Assembly: GCA_964368875.1 (NCBI GenBank)
Contig: CAYJDG010000006.1
Span: 1-64,000 of the forward strand
Direction of reading: 5' to 3'
DNA: 64,000 bases
Origin: CAYJDG01 sp964368875
Lineage (GTDB): Bacteria; Pseudomonadota; Alphaproteobacteria; Micavibrionales; Micavibrionaceae
Part shown: positions 52,876 to 62,278 of the stretch, in pieces
How the letters are laid out: each line of letters opens with the position of its first letter
Numbering within the stretch: position 1 is the first letter of the stretch
Notes under the pieces: model-generated
The model's database searches: none
What the model saw: only the letters and a program-made list of their open reading frames with translations
Told to the model about the DNA's origin: nothing
Program-made: the position numbers and the translations under genes

Positions 52876-54630
52876 ATGTCACAAACATCTGATCTTTGGC
52901 TCAGCCATCTCGCCCACTCACTGAAGGCGAGCCAGCAGGCTGCGTATCTTTGGCATGTTGAAGAAGACCGCTTCGAGTTCATGGGAGATATTCAGGGCGT
53001 GCTAGGGCTAGCGTCCTCAAATCTGCCATCGCGTAAGGAAGAATTTGTGCGGCTGATCAATCCGCAGGATGTCGTGACCAGGCAACTTGCTCTTGCAGAT
53101 GCCACTGCGCGGTGCAAATCCGGCGAGAGTAATTTCAGCATTCATTATAAAATCCGTAAAGATAATGGCGCTTACGCTCCTGTGTGCGAACGCGGGGTTG
53201 CGCAATTCGATTCTGCTACTGGCCGGACCACAGTCCACAGCCTGATCAGCAGCGACAAACTCGCTCTCGAAGAGCAAGCCATGACTTTGCAGAAGCGAAA
53301 TCTCAAGGACAAAATCAGTTACGTCTTTTCCGGAAGCAATGGCCGTCAGGCGCTTCAGTTCAGCCTCGAAGAATACTTAAGTGAACCGACCCGTGATCGC
53401 AGCAAAGGGTTTCTGCTGACAGTAGGAATTGATCGTCTGTCACTGATCAACGAAGCTTACGGCTCGCAGGTTGCTGATGAAGTCATCCTCAAAACTGGTG
53501 CGCGCCTTGAAAAACTGGTCGGCGATCGTGCTTTGGTTGCCCGTATTAGCGGTGATGTGTTCAGTTTGTTTTTTCACAATACTTCCCAAGGCGAGATGGC
53601 AGATATAGCCCAGAACGTTCTCAATATTTTCTATCATCAGCCGATTGAAACGGAAGAGCGCGTCGTTCATACCGTTGTGACAATCGGTGGTATCAAGCTG
53701 GATGACAGCATGATGAAAGCGTCGTCTGCGATCAGCCGCGCTGAAATGTCGCTTCAGGATGCGAAGCAACAGGGCCGGGGCTGCTTTGTGTTTTATTCCG
53801 ACAAGATGACGCAACGGGTCAATTCATTTCGGGACGATCTCACCATTGGCGATGATTTCCTCCGTGGGTTCCGGTCTGGCCGCGTTAAACTGGCTTTCCA
53901 GGAAATTATGGGCGCTAAATCCGGAGAAGTGTCTTTCCATGAATGCCTGATCCGATTGATCGATGAAGATGGAACGATCCATACGGCAGGGAAATTTATT
54001 GATGCAGTTGAGAAAATGGGTCTGACCCGTCTGGTAGATGGCTTTTGCGTCCGGCAGGCTATCCAAGAGCTGCGCGATTACCCGGAGCTCAACCTGTCGG
54101 TGAACGTATCGAACCATACGCTGACTGATGCGCAATGGCTGAAAGATGTGACCAATCAGCTGCGTGATCGTCCGGATGTCGCGAGCCGCCTGATTGTTGA
54201 AATTACCGAAAGCGCTGCCATGAACGACATCAGCCAGACAATCCGCGTTGTCGGCGCTTTGTCTGATCTTGGGTGCCGGATTGCGCTTGATGATTTCGGT
54301 GCGGGGCAGACGGCGTTTACTCAGCTCAAAGATCTCAAACTTGATATCGTGAAGATCGACAAATCGTTCGTTCGAAATATGGATCAGGAAGAGAACATGC
54401 TCTTCATCAAGACCCTGCAGTCACTTGCATCTGGCATGAACCTTGAGACAGTTGCCGAAGGAGCGGAAACTTTGACGGAAGCTGATATTCTGATCAAAGG
54501 CGGCATCGATCACGTGCAGGGTTTCGCGTATGGCTTGCCTAGTATTGAGCGCACATGGCTGCCAGTCGACCATGCCGACCGGCATTCGAGCGCCAATTCA
54601 AAAAATCCATTGAAAGAGCGGAGCGCTTAA
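52876..54630 (+). CDS. PAS-GGDEF-EAL protein, likely c-di-GMP phosphodiesterase
   Basis: 584 residues from ATG 52876 (an upstream in-frame start at 52819 is possible). A PAS-like domain (about 1-140) and a degenerate GGDEF domain (the signature is SGDVF at 225-229) precede an EAL domain. The EAL catalytic set is visible: E356 in ECLIRL, NVSNHT, EITES, DDFGAGQ, KIDKSF, AEGAET and VQGFAYG. It probably degrades c-di-GMP and may bind GTP at the GGDEF site. Alg44 with a PilZ domain is encoded 36 kb away, so it could lower alginate output. Confidence 0.88.
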   Translation: MSQTSDLWLSHLAHSLKASQQAAYLWHVEEDRFEFMGDIQGVLGLASSNLPSRKEEFVRLINPQDVVTRQLALADATARCKSGESNFSIHYKIRKDNGAYAPVCERGVAQFDSATGRTTVHSLISSDKLALEEQAMTLQKRNLKDKISYVFSGSNGRQALQFSLEEYLSEPTRDRSKGFLLTVGIDRLSLINEAYGSQVADEVILKTGARLEKLVGDRALVARISGDVFSLFFHNTSQGEMADIAQNVLNIFYHQPIETEERVVHTVVTIGGIKLDDSMMKASSAISRAEMSLQDAKQQGRGCFVFYSDKMTQRVNSFRDDLTIGDDFLRGFRSGRVKLAFQEIMGAKSGEVSFHECLIRLIDEDGTIHTAGKFIDAVEKMGLTRLVDGFCVRQAIQELRDYPELNLSVNVSNHTLTDAQWLKDVTNQLRDRPDVASRLIVEITESAAMNDISQTIRVVGALSDLGCRIALDDFGAGQTAFTQLKDLKLDIVKIDKSFVRNMDQEENMLFIKTLQSLASGMNLETVAEGAETLTEADILIKGGIDHVQGFAYGLPSIERTWLPVDHADRHSSANSKNPLKERSA

Positions 54631-55127
54631 CGGTCTTCGGATGAAGACTTTTTAGCGCCCGGAACTGCAAAGCTGCCAAACGTTTTCATGGCGTTTTCGA
54701 ACATGGCCATGTTTTGTTTGCTCAGTTCTTCGAACGAGTTCATCGGGAACATGCCGCCGAACGATTTGTTCAGCTGTTCTTTGAACTGATCCTGATTTTG
54801 CGTGAACGTATTGAGAGTCTGCTCAAGGTAGTTCGGCACGAGCGGTCCCATGTTATTGCCATAGAAGCCAATCAGCTGGCGCAGGAAATTGGTTGGCAGG
54901 AGATTGTGACCATCCTTGCCTTCTTGTTCGACGATAATTTGAGTCAGAACAGAGCGGGTGAGGTCTTCACCGCTTTTGGCATCATAAACAACGAAGTCAT
55001 AACCTTCCTTCACCATCTGGCAAAGATCGTCGAGTGTGACGTAGCTGCTGCGTCCGGTATCGTAAAGACGACGGTTCGCGTATTTCTTAATGACGATCGG
55101 CTTGTCGCCACCTTTTTTGCCAGCCAT
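54627..55127 (-). CDS. phaR: Polyhydroxyalkanoate synthesis repressor PhaR
   Basis: 166 residues from the ATG at 55127, preceded by AAGGA; the longer frame to 55289 is not conserved. The N-terminal DNA-binding segment KKYANRRLYDTGRSSYVTL is the PHB_acc_N signature, and a helical tail follows. PhaR represses phasin and pha genes until granules bind it. It is divergent from phaC with a 134-base gap and its stop shares TTAA with the EAL gene. Confidence 0.94.
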   Translation of the reverse strand: MAGKKGGDKPIVIKKYANRRLYDTGRSSYVTLDDLCQMVKEGYDFVVYDAKSGEDLTRSVLTQIIVEQEGKDGHNLLPTNFLRQLIGFYGNNMGPLVPNYLEQTLNTFTQNQDQFKEQLNKSFGGMFPMNSFEELSKQNMAMFENAMKTFGSFAVPGAKKSSSEDR

Positions 55128-55261
55128 TTTGAATCCTTCACTCGAACTTGCTTGATTATGTTGCGGGAACTGTTCAGATATTATGCACATATTAACCAAG
55201 TCTGCAATTGCTGCCCCTGAAATGCTCTGGAAAATCGTGGGTGCGTTGCTATGGTAAAACA

Positions 55262-56476
55262 ATGCCCGGCCCATCTCGCAAAACTCCACTGAATATGCCG
55301 CGCCAACGGCCCCTGATGATGCATCTTGGGCTGGCTGCCGCCAGTTTGGCTGAACCGCATGTCAGGAATCGGGAAACTCTGGATGATGCCTTCTGGCAAA
55401 AGCCTGCCGGGAAGACCATGCAGGCGAGCATGGAAAAAGTCATCGAAGGGATTCGTCTTTATCAACTTCATCCTTATCAACGCAAGCTGACTCGGCAAAG
55501 TGTCGTGTGGTCGTCGGGGCAGACACGCCTCATTTGGTACGCAGCCAAAGGACGTGCGCCCAAGGCGCGCATTCTCGTTATTCCCTCGATGATCAACGGT
55601 TCTGAAATTCTCGATATGCTGCCGGATAAATCCTTACTGCGCTGGCTGGCCGGGCAGGGCTACGACGTTTACCTGCTCGAGTGGGGTGATCTGCGACTTG
55701 ATCCGGAACTCAGCACCCTGAACAAAGCGTTCCGTTTAAAAATCAAAAAGATGCTTGCGTGGCTACAGCAAGACTCCGATCAGCCTCTCTACGGTCTTGG
55801 CTATTGTATGGGCGGTCTGTTTCTGGCGGCCGCAGAAACCCTCAATCCGTCAGTATTCAAAGGGCTTTGTTTTGTAGCCACGCCTTGGAATTTCAAAGCG
55901 GGCGTAAAAGGTACCTTTGCTGAAGCCGTGCAACGCTGGGCCAAAGACGGGCTGGCACGTGTGCGACATCTCGATTACATGCCTGCCGACTGGCTGCAGA
56001 TGATTTTCGCAGGCGTGGACGCAAGTATGATCGCACGGAAATTTTCCAGCTTTGCCGATATGGACCAGAAGGGGGACGCGGCAACTCTCTTTGTGGCGGT
56101 TGAAGATTGGGTCAACGGCGGGGCCGACTTGCCTGCTGGTGTGGTGCAGGATTGCGTTGGCTCATGGTATGTCGATAATCTTCCTTATAAGGGCGAATGG
56201 ATAATTGCCGGGAAAACAGTCGATGCAAAGAAAATTGACAAGCCGTCACTGGTGATTGTTCCCGGTCGGGATCGAATTGTTCCCCCTGACTCAGCACGCG
56301 CACTTGCAAAACAATTGCGCAACGCAACGTTGCTGGAACCTGATTGCGGACATATCAGCATGATGATCGGGTCCAAGGCAGAAAAATCCGTTTGGTCCCA
56401 CATCCAGAAATGGATCGCGGCTGACCTACGTAAAAAGCCTGCGTTGCAACGCAACAAACGCAAGGTTGAGCCTTGA
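55262..56476 (+). CDS. phaC: Polyhydroxyalkanoate synthase-like alpha/beta hydrolase
   Basis: 404 residues from the ATG at 55262; the first ATG or TTG further up has no support. The PhaC-type box is GYCMGG with catalytic C182. WG after DVYLLE, ATPWNF, PGRDRIVPP (Asp) and CGHISMM (His) are also present. It is much shorter than class I synthases (about 590) and close to class III PhaC, yet no phaE is next to it. A depolymerase cannot be wholly excluded, but the C-x-G box and locus favour a synthase. Confidence 0.8.
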   Translation: MPGPSRKTPLNMPRQRPLMMHLGLAAASLAEPHVRNRETLDDAFWQKPAGKTMQASMEKVIEGIRLYQLHPYQRKLTRQSVVWSSGQTRLIWYAAKGRAPKARILVIPSMINGSEILDMLPDKSLLRWLAGQGYDVYLLEWGDLRLDPELSTLNKAFRLKIKKMLAWLQQDSDQPLYGLGYCMGGLFLAAAETLNPSVFKGLCFVATPWNFKAGVKGTFAEAVQRWAKDGLARVRHLDYMPADWLQMIFAGVDASMIARKFSSFADMDQKGDAATLFVAVEDWVNGGADLPAGVVQDCVGSWYVDNLPYKGEWIIAGKTVDAKKIDKPSLVIVPGRDRIVPPDSARALAKQLRNATLLEPDCGHISMMIGSKAEKSVWSHIQKWIAADLRKKPALQRNKRKVEP

Positions 56477-56529
56477 ATTTCCGGGTTAAAAATGGTTAAT
56501 CTCCTGCATTCTAGCAGAAGGATTTCGCC

Positions 56530-57741
56530 ATGTCTCAAGAAGACCCCATCGTAATTGTCGCCGCAAAAAGAACTGCCATCGGTTCGTTCGCCGGAACTCT
56601 CGGTAATGTTACCGCCGTGGATCTCGGTGTCACCGCAGTGCAAGCTGTGCTCGCGGATGCAGGGGTCAAAGCAGAAGATGTTGATGACGTCATCATGGGG
56701 CAGGTCCTGACCGGAGGTCTGGGGCAGAACCCGGCACGGCAGACTGCAATCAAGGCCGGTATTCCGAACAGCAAAACCGCGATGACCATCAATCAGGTGT
56801 GTGGCTCGGGTCTGCGTTCGGTCGCACTTGGTATGCAATCAATTCTGGCAGGTGATGCGGCGGTCGTCGTTGCTGGCGGTCAGGAAAGCATGAGTCTTGC
56901 GCCGCATACAATCCATCTGCGCAACGGCATCAAGATGGGCGATGCCAAGATGATCGATACGATGATTAAAGACGGCCTGTGGGATGCGTTTAATGACTAT
57001 CACATGGGTATCACCGCTGAAAATGTCGCGGAGAAATACTCTGTAACCCGCGCTCAGCAGGATGAATTTGCTGCTACTTCTCAGCAACGCGCTGAGGCCG
57101 CGATCAAGGCTGGCAAATTCAAAACCGAAATCGCTCCGGTTACGATCAAAAATAAAAAAAGCGATATCGTCTTTGATACCGATGAATTTCCCCGCGCTGG
57201 AACAACGCCTGAAACGCTGGGTGGTCTGCGCCCGGCCTTCAAACCGGATGGTACGGTCACAGCTGGTAACGCGTCGGGTATCAATGATGGTGCGGCTGCC
57301 GTTGTGCTGATGCGCGCCAGCGAAGCCAAGAAACGTGGCCTTACGCCGCTCGCCCGGATTGCCTCATGGGCAACGGCTGGCGTTGATCCGGCCATTATGG
57401 GGACAGGGCCAATTCCTGCTTCGCGTAAAGCGCTTGAAAAAGCTGGCTGGAAAGCCGCTGATCTCGATCTGATCGAATCCAACGAAGCGTTCGCAGCGCA
57501 GGCTTGCTCAGTTGTCAAAGAACTTCAGCTTGATACTGCCAAGGTCAACGTCAATGGCGGTGCGATTGCACTTGGTCATCCAATTGGTGCATCAGGTACA
57601 CGCGTGCTCGTGACGCTGTTGCATGAAATGGCTCGCCGTGGCAGTGCAAAGGGGCTGGTTACACTTTGTATCGGTGGCGGTATGGGAATTGCCATGTGTA
57701 TTGCCCGTGATGCGGGTCAGGACTGGAAACAGGTTGCTTAA
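56530..57741 (+). CDS. phaA: Acetyl-CoA C-acetyltransferase (beta-ketothiolase)
   Basis: 403 residues. The nucleophile C91 is in NQVCGSGL, the His in GHPIGASGTR, and the second Cys in CIGGGMG. It condenses two acetyl-CoA into acetoacetyl-CoA, the first step of polyhydroxybutyrate synthesis. It follows phaC by 53 bases and precedes phaB by 15. Confidence 0.95.
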   Translation: MSQEDPIVIVAAKRTAIGSFAGTLGNVTAVDLGVTAVQAVLADAGVKAEDVDDVIMGQVLTGGLGQNPARQTAIKAGIPNSKTAMTINQVCGSGLRSVALGMQSILAGDAAVVVAGGQESMSLAPHTIHLRNGIKMGDAKMIDTMIKDGLWDAFNDYHMGITAENVAEKYSVTRAQQDEFAATSQQRAEAAIKAGKFKTEIAPVTIKNKKSDIVFDTDEFPRAGTTPETLGGLRPAFKPDGTVTAGNASGINDGAAAVVLMRASEAKKRGLTPLARIASWATAGVDPAIMGTGPIPASRKALEKAGWKAADLDLIESNEAFAAQACSVVKELQLDTAKVNVNGGAIALGHPIGASGTRVLVTLLHEMARRGSAKGLVTLCIGGGMGIAMCIARDAGQDWKQVA

Positions 57742-57756
57742 GGGAAAACAGGGATA

Positions 57757-58482
57757 ATGTCTAAAGTTGCTATCGTCACCGGCGGAACGCGCGGTATCGG
57801 CCTCTCGATTACTAAGGCTCTTACCGGAGCCGGATATAAAGTCGCAGCCATCTATCATGGCAACGAAGACGCCGCGCAGAAATGCGCTGCCGATACGGGT
57901 GCCAGTGTCTTCAAGATTGATGTCAGTGACTTTGATGCCTGTCAGGCAGGCTGCACAGAGATTGAAAAGCAACTCGGCCCGATTGGGGTTTTGGTCAACA
58001 ATGCCGGGATCACCAAGGACGGCATGCTGCACAAAATGTCACCGGATACCTGGCATAGCGTGATCGAAACCAATCTTACATCCTGTTTTAATATGACCCG
58101 GGCGATTATCACCGGGATGCGTGAACGCAACTATGGCCGGGTCGTCAATATCAGTTCTATCAACGGGCAAAAGGGCCAGTTTGGCCAAACCAACTATTCT
58201 GCTGCCAAGGCCGGTATGCTGGGCTTTACCAAAGCGCTGGCGCTTGAAAGCGCGGCCAAGGGCATCACGGTCAACGCGATCTGCCCTGGCTATATTGAAA
58301 CTGACATGACCGCCACGATGAAGCAGGAAGTTCTTGATTCCATCATTCGTCAGATTCCTGCTGCCCGGATGGGTAAGCCTGAGGAAATTGCTGATCTCGT
58401 CCTGTTCCTGATTTCTGAAAAAGCCGCCTTTATGAACGGCTCGACCCTCACTATGAATGGCGGGCAATATATGGCATCCTAA
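57757..58482 (+). CDS. phaB: Acetoacetyl-CoA reductase
   Basis: 241 residues, classical SDR. The cofactor motif TGGTRGIGLSI, NNAGITKDGMLHKM, and the catalytic Tyr-x3-Lys in NYSAAKAG are PhaB-like rather than FabG-like. It makes (R)-3-hydroxybutyryl-CoA with NADPH for PHA synthesis. Its stop is 7 bases before the start of the cNMP-binding protein gene. Confidence 0.93.
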   Translation: MSKVAIVTGGTRGIGLSITKALTGAGYKVAAIYHGNEDAAQKCAADTGASVFKIDVSDFDACQAGCTEIEKQLGPIGVLVNNAGITKDGMLHKMSPDTWHSVIETNLTSCFNMTRAIITGMRERNYGRVVNISSINGQKGQFGQTNYSAAKAGMLGFTKALALESAAKGITVNAICPGYIETDMTATMKQEVLDSIIRQIPAARMGKPEEIADLVLFLISEKAAFMNGSTLTMNGGQYMAS

Positions 58483-58489
58483 GGATGTC

Positions 58490-59032
58490 ATGCCGGGGAT
58501 CAAACGACCACACGATACTGTTATTTTGGAGCGCCGCTTCTTTGCGAAGGGGACGAATATCCTGCGCGAGGGCGAGGAGGGAACATCTGCGTTCCTGATC
58601 CAATCTGGTTCCGTCATAATTTATTCTACCCACAACGAACGTAAAATCACTCTTGCGACCTTGGGCGTTGGAAATATTTTTGGTGAGACATCGCTGATCC
58701 TGAATACACCGCGGACCGCCAGCGTTGAGGCTGCGGAAGATTCTACTTTGATCGTTATAACGCGCCAGACTCTCAAAGATAAAATGGAGAAAAGCGATGC
58801 GACAGTAAGGGCTCTTCTGCAGATGCTGATGAAGCGTCTCCAACAGGGCAATGACAGTCTCATGAGTAAACGCCCGACCATCGAAGATATGCAGGAAGGC
58901 CTGGTCTTTATTTATGAGAAAATGATGCAGGAACTTCCTAAAACCGATAAACCCCATTTCCGTCAGGAAGTTCTGCCCCTGATTGAAGAAATTAATCAAA
59001 AAATGAGCCAGTATAAGGCTCTGATTAAATAG
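58490..59032 (+). CDS. Cyclic nucleotide-binding domain protein
   Basis: 180 residues from the ATG at 58490, preceded by AAGGA. The CRP-type cNMP-binding barrel has the phosphate-binding cassette FGETSLILNTPRTASVE, with conserved Glu and Arg, so cAMP or cGMP may bind. No DNA-binding helix-turn-helix follows; the C-terminal part is helical instead. It is coupled to phaB. Its role could be to sense a cyclic nucleotide and pass it to a partner. Confidence 0.85.
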   Translation: MPGIKRPHDTVILERRFFAKGTNILREGEEGTSAFLIQSGSVIIYSTHNERKITLATLGVGNIFGETSLILNTPRTASVEAAEDSTLIVITRQTLKDKMEKSDATVRALLQMLMKRLQQGNDSLMSKRPTIEDMQEGLVFIYEKMMQELPKTDKPHFRQEVLPLIEEINQKMSQYKALIK

Positions 59033-59099
59033 GTTTTTCCCTTTTCCTGACCCTATGGCTGACCTATATATGGAGTGACTCCACATAAAGAGGTAAGCC

Positions 59100-62012
59100 A
59101 TGACCGACCAACTCGATTCCGACATCAAGGGATTTGACGATCTCCCCGCCCGTAAACCGCGCCGGAGCAAAAAGTGGCTGGTTGTCCTGGGTGTTATCGC
59201 TGTTGTGATAGGCGGCGTTTCGCTGGCTATACCCCGTTTGCTTGATCAGGCGAAGTATAAAGCCCTTATTCAGGAAAAAGTGACCGAGGCGACAGGCTAC
59301 AGTGTCGACTGGACGGGAGATATTGGTATCGCAATCCTTCCCTTACCGAGCGTCCATCTTAACAACCTGACCTTAAGCAATGGTGAGATTAAGCTTCTTA
59401 CCCTTAAGGAAGCCGATGTCCGCGTTGCGCTGATGCCGTTACTCAATAAAAAAATCGATATAGAAAGTGTTGAGCTGAAAGAGCCAGACGTGACGCTGGT
59501 AATCGACAAGCAAGGCAACTCCACATGGATGAGCAAAAAACTCTCCGATCAGGCGAACGGTAAGGATAAAACTGGATCAGCGACGGATACATCATCCGCG
59601 CAAACTGAGGTCACACTTAACGCCCTCAAAATTTCTAAAGGCCATCTGTTACTCAAAAACGAACAGACTGGAACATCACAACTGGTTGAAGATCTGAACG
59701 TCACATTGCGTGCTGAAAGCCTGACCGGGCCTTATGCTGCCAAGGGCGATCTGGCCTATGATAAAAAGAACATTGAATTCGATCTGAAGGCCGGAAAAAT
59801 CGACGGTAATCAGAAAAGCTATCCGGTCAATGGCAAGATTTCCCTCCCTGATCTCAAGGTTGACGGCGAATATGCTGGTGTTGTTGCGACCGATCCTTTG
59901 ATGATCGATGGAGAGCTGACTGTTGCTGCAGACGATCTTGGTAAAACGATCGAGGCTTTCTCCGGCTCTAAACCTGAACTTCCTCCAGAGCTTGCTGGGG
60001 CGTTGCAACTTAAGAGCAAAATTTTATATGACGGTGAGCAAGCTGGCCTCAGCAGCATGCGTGTTGCGATTGGCGATCTTGCCTATAAAGGTGCGGTCTC
60101 TGTCAAAAATCTGAAAAGCGATGCGCCACCCCTGACCATTGACCTTACCCCCGAGAAAGCAGGCGGCAAAAACGGATCAGCGTTGCTTCAAACTCTCAGC
60201 AACCTCTCGGTCAAAGGCACAGGAACGTTCATCAATAACCGTGCGACCATCTCGAATGGAGCAATCACGCTCGGCGAACAGCAGATAAATCTAAATGGGA
60301 CTTACACCCTTGCTGCTGCGGGCAAACGTCCGGTGATCGATCTGACTGTCAAAGCAAACCGACTTGATGTCGATAAATTGACTGGTACTTTGGTTGCTGC
60401 GAGTGGAAATTCGTCTGGTGAAAAAGCTGCATCATCGGGTAAAGGTGCCGCAGGCCTGAAAGGCACAACCCTGCCATTCGATGGCAACCTGACTGCCGAT
60501 ATTGGTACTCTGGTCACGGGCGGGAAGACCTATAGTCCTTTAAAAGCCGATATCATCAGCAAAGGTAATGCCCTGACCATCAATTCCCTCACTGTGGGAA
60601 CTGTGGCGGACACGACCCTGACGGCCAAAGGGCGGATTGGTAATCTTGCCGCCCTCTCAGATTTTGATCTGAGCGGCTCGGTTAAGACCAGTGATGCAGA
60701 ATCCTTGATGAGCGCTTTCGCGATAACTCCGCCTAAGCTTGATCGTAAAATTGGTGCTGCGGCGCTGAATGGGACGGCCAAAGGCAGCCTTGAAAATCTG
60801 GCATTCAACGGCACGGTCGATGCGCTTAAATTCGCCGTGACCGGCAAAGGCTCGGTAGCGACGCCTTTAACTGACCCGGTCATCAGCTCCTTGCAACTCA
60901 ATGTGAAGCATCCAAGCCTGGTTGAGGCCGTGGGTATGTTTCAACCCGGCTTCAGTGCACCGCCGAGCTTCCGTGGCCCGCTTGATTTCTCAAGCACAGT
61001 CAGCTGGACCAAAACCCAGTATACGCTTGCAGACATCAGAGGCTCTTTGGGCGGCAGTTCCGTCACGGGCAACCTGAATATCGCCATGAGCGAAAAGCCA
61101 TCCGTTTCCGGAGCACTCAATTTCGGTGATCTGGTTTTTGATGCGGCTAAATCAGGTGCAACGGGCGGGGCAGGTGGGCAATCTGCCTCTGCGCCCAGCA
61201 GCGGAGCCCGCTGGTCATCTGCGCCGATCAATACAGCTTGGATGAAATCCTTCGATGCCGATTTGACCATCAAGGCTAAGTCGATCACGCAGGATCTGTG
61301 GAAGCTGGCGAATGCCAACCTCGCGTTCAAACTGAACAACGGGACGCTCTCGATTGATGATCTGAGCGCCGGGATGTTCGGCGGGACGGTCGTTATGAAC
61401 GGGGAGGTTAAATCCGGTGCGTCTGATACTGCACCGCTCGCACTCAGCATGACAATGAATGCCAACGACCTGAATGCCCAGCAACTGCAAAGCGCGTTGA
61501 CGAGTAAGCCATCGGATACGATCAAGGGTACGATCTCGACCTTTAAGGTCAGTGTTGCCTCGAACGGAGCTTCGCCTTCCGCGCTGGTTAATGCGCTTGG
61601 CGGGGATGGCACGATGACTGGTAAGGATCTCATCATCAACGGGATCGATGTGGCGCAGCTTGCCGAAACGGCTAAAGGCAGCTTTAAGCCTCTTGAGCGT
61701 GCCGGAAGCTTGTTTGGCAGTTTTAAAGACGGTCAGACCCAGTTCGATACGTTTGATGCAGCGTACAAAATCACGTCTGGTGTCGCTGATTTCAGCAAAC
61801 TGGTTTTTGATGGCCCGCGCGCGAAAATAGATGGTCGAGGAAATGTCAATTTGCCACGCTGGACCATTGATCTGACNNNNNNNNNNNNNNNNNNNNNNNN
61901 NNNNNNNNNNNNNNNNNNNNNNNNNNNNNNNNNNNNNNNNNNNNNNNNNNNNNNNNNNNNNNNNNNNNNNNNNNNNGTCAAAGCTTTGCAAGGATTGTTC
62001 AAGCGCCGTTAA
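59100..62012 (+). CDS. AsmA family protein
   Basis: 970 residues as read, including a 34-codon stretch of unknown bases. An N-terminal membrane helix (about residues 27-47) is followed by the AsmA domain (residues about 48-160, with ATGYSVDWTGDIGI) and a long beta-rich periplasmic region with an AsmA C-terminal domain. The family spans the envelope and is linked to phospholipid transport and outer-membrane assembly. It is its own unit; the end shares TTAA with the following gene. Confidence 0.85.
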   Translation: MTDQLDSDIKGFDDLPARKPRRSKKWLVVLGVIAVVIGGVSLAIPRLLDQAKYKALIQEKVTEATGYSVDWTGDIGIAILPLPSVHLNNLTLSNGEIKLLTLKEADVRVALMPLLNKKIDIESVELKEPDVTLVIDKQGNSTWMSKKLSDQANGKDKTGSATDTSSAQTEVTLNALKISKGHLLLKNEQTGTSQLVEDLNVTLRAESLTGPYAAKGDLAYDKKNIEFDLKAGKIDGNQKSYPVNGKISLPDLKVDGEYAGVVATDPLMIDGELTVAADDLGKTIEAFSGSKPELPPELAGALQLKSKILYDGEQAGLSSMRVAIGDLAYKGAVSVKNLKSDAPPLTIDLTPEKAGGKNGSALLQTLSNLSVKGTGTFINNRATISNGAITLGEQQINLNGTYTLAAAGKRPVIDLTVKANRLDVDKLTGTLVAASGNSSGEKAASSGKGAAGLKGTTLPFDGNLTADIGTLVTGGKTYSPLKADIISKGNALTINSLTVGTVADTTLTAKGRIGNLAALSDFDLSGSVKTSDAESLMSAFAITPPKLDRKIGAAALNGTAKGSLENLAFNGTVDALKFAVTGKGSVATPLTDPVISSLQLNVKHPSLVEAVGMFQPGFSAPPSFRGPLDFSSTVSWTKTQYTLADIRGSLGGSSVTGNLNIAMSEKPSVSGALNFGDLVFDAAKSGATGGAGGQSASAPSSGARWSSAPINTAWMKSFDADLTIKAKSITQDLWKLANANLAFKLNNGTLSIDDLSAGMFGGTVVMNGEVKSGASDTAPLALSMTMNANDLNAQQLQSALTSKPSDTIKGTISTFKVSVASNGASPSALVNALGGDGTMTGKDLIINGIDVAQLAETAKGSFKPLERAGSLFGSFKDGQTQFDTFDAAYKITSGVADFSKLVFDGPRAKIDGRGNVNLPRWTIDLXXXXXXXXXXXXXXXXXXXXXXXXXXXXXXXXXXVKALQGLFKRR
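61877..61976. other. Run of 100 N (assembly gap)
   Basis: Exactly 100 undetermined bases inside the AsmA gene. This is the usual scaffold placeholder, so the true gap length, and even the reading-frame continuity of the protein, are unknown. Confidence 0.98.
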
Positions 62013-62278
62013 TCGTCGACTGAATGATTCAGTATAAACAGGACATATAAACGAAGAGCGCTCGACAGATTGGTTGAGCGCTCTTTGTCTATGAGGTTGA
62101 TCAAGGCGGAGAGCGACAGCCCATCCTGTTTTGCAAGACGGTTAAGCTCATCCCAGAACGGTTGTTCTAGAGAAACGCTGGTCAGATGCCCGGAAATCGA
62201 GACTGACCGCTTGACCACTTTGGAGCTCAGGAAATCCTTTAGCTCCGTGGTTTTACCATGTCCTCTGGTTTGATCCAT
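62009..62278 (-). CDS. Ribbon-helix-helix domain protein
   Basis: 89 residues. The segment KRSVSISGHLTSVSLEQPFWDEL followed by LSALINLIDKER fits the ribbon-helix-helix type (PF13467-like) common in alphaproteobacteria; it is quoted in part as VSISGHLTSVSLEQPFW. The DNA target is unknown. The start overlaps fumC by 40 bases and it is on the same strand, so the two may share a transcript. The stop shares TTAA with the AsmA gene. Confidence 0.78.
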   Translation of the reverse strand: MDQTRGHGKTTELKDFLSSKVVKRSVSISGHLTSVSLEQPFWDELNRLAKQDGLSLSALINLIDKERSTNLSSALRLYVLFILNHSVDD

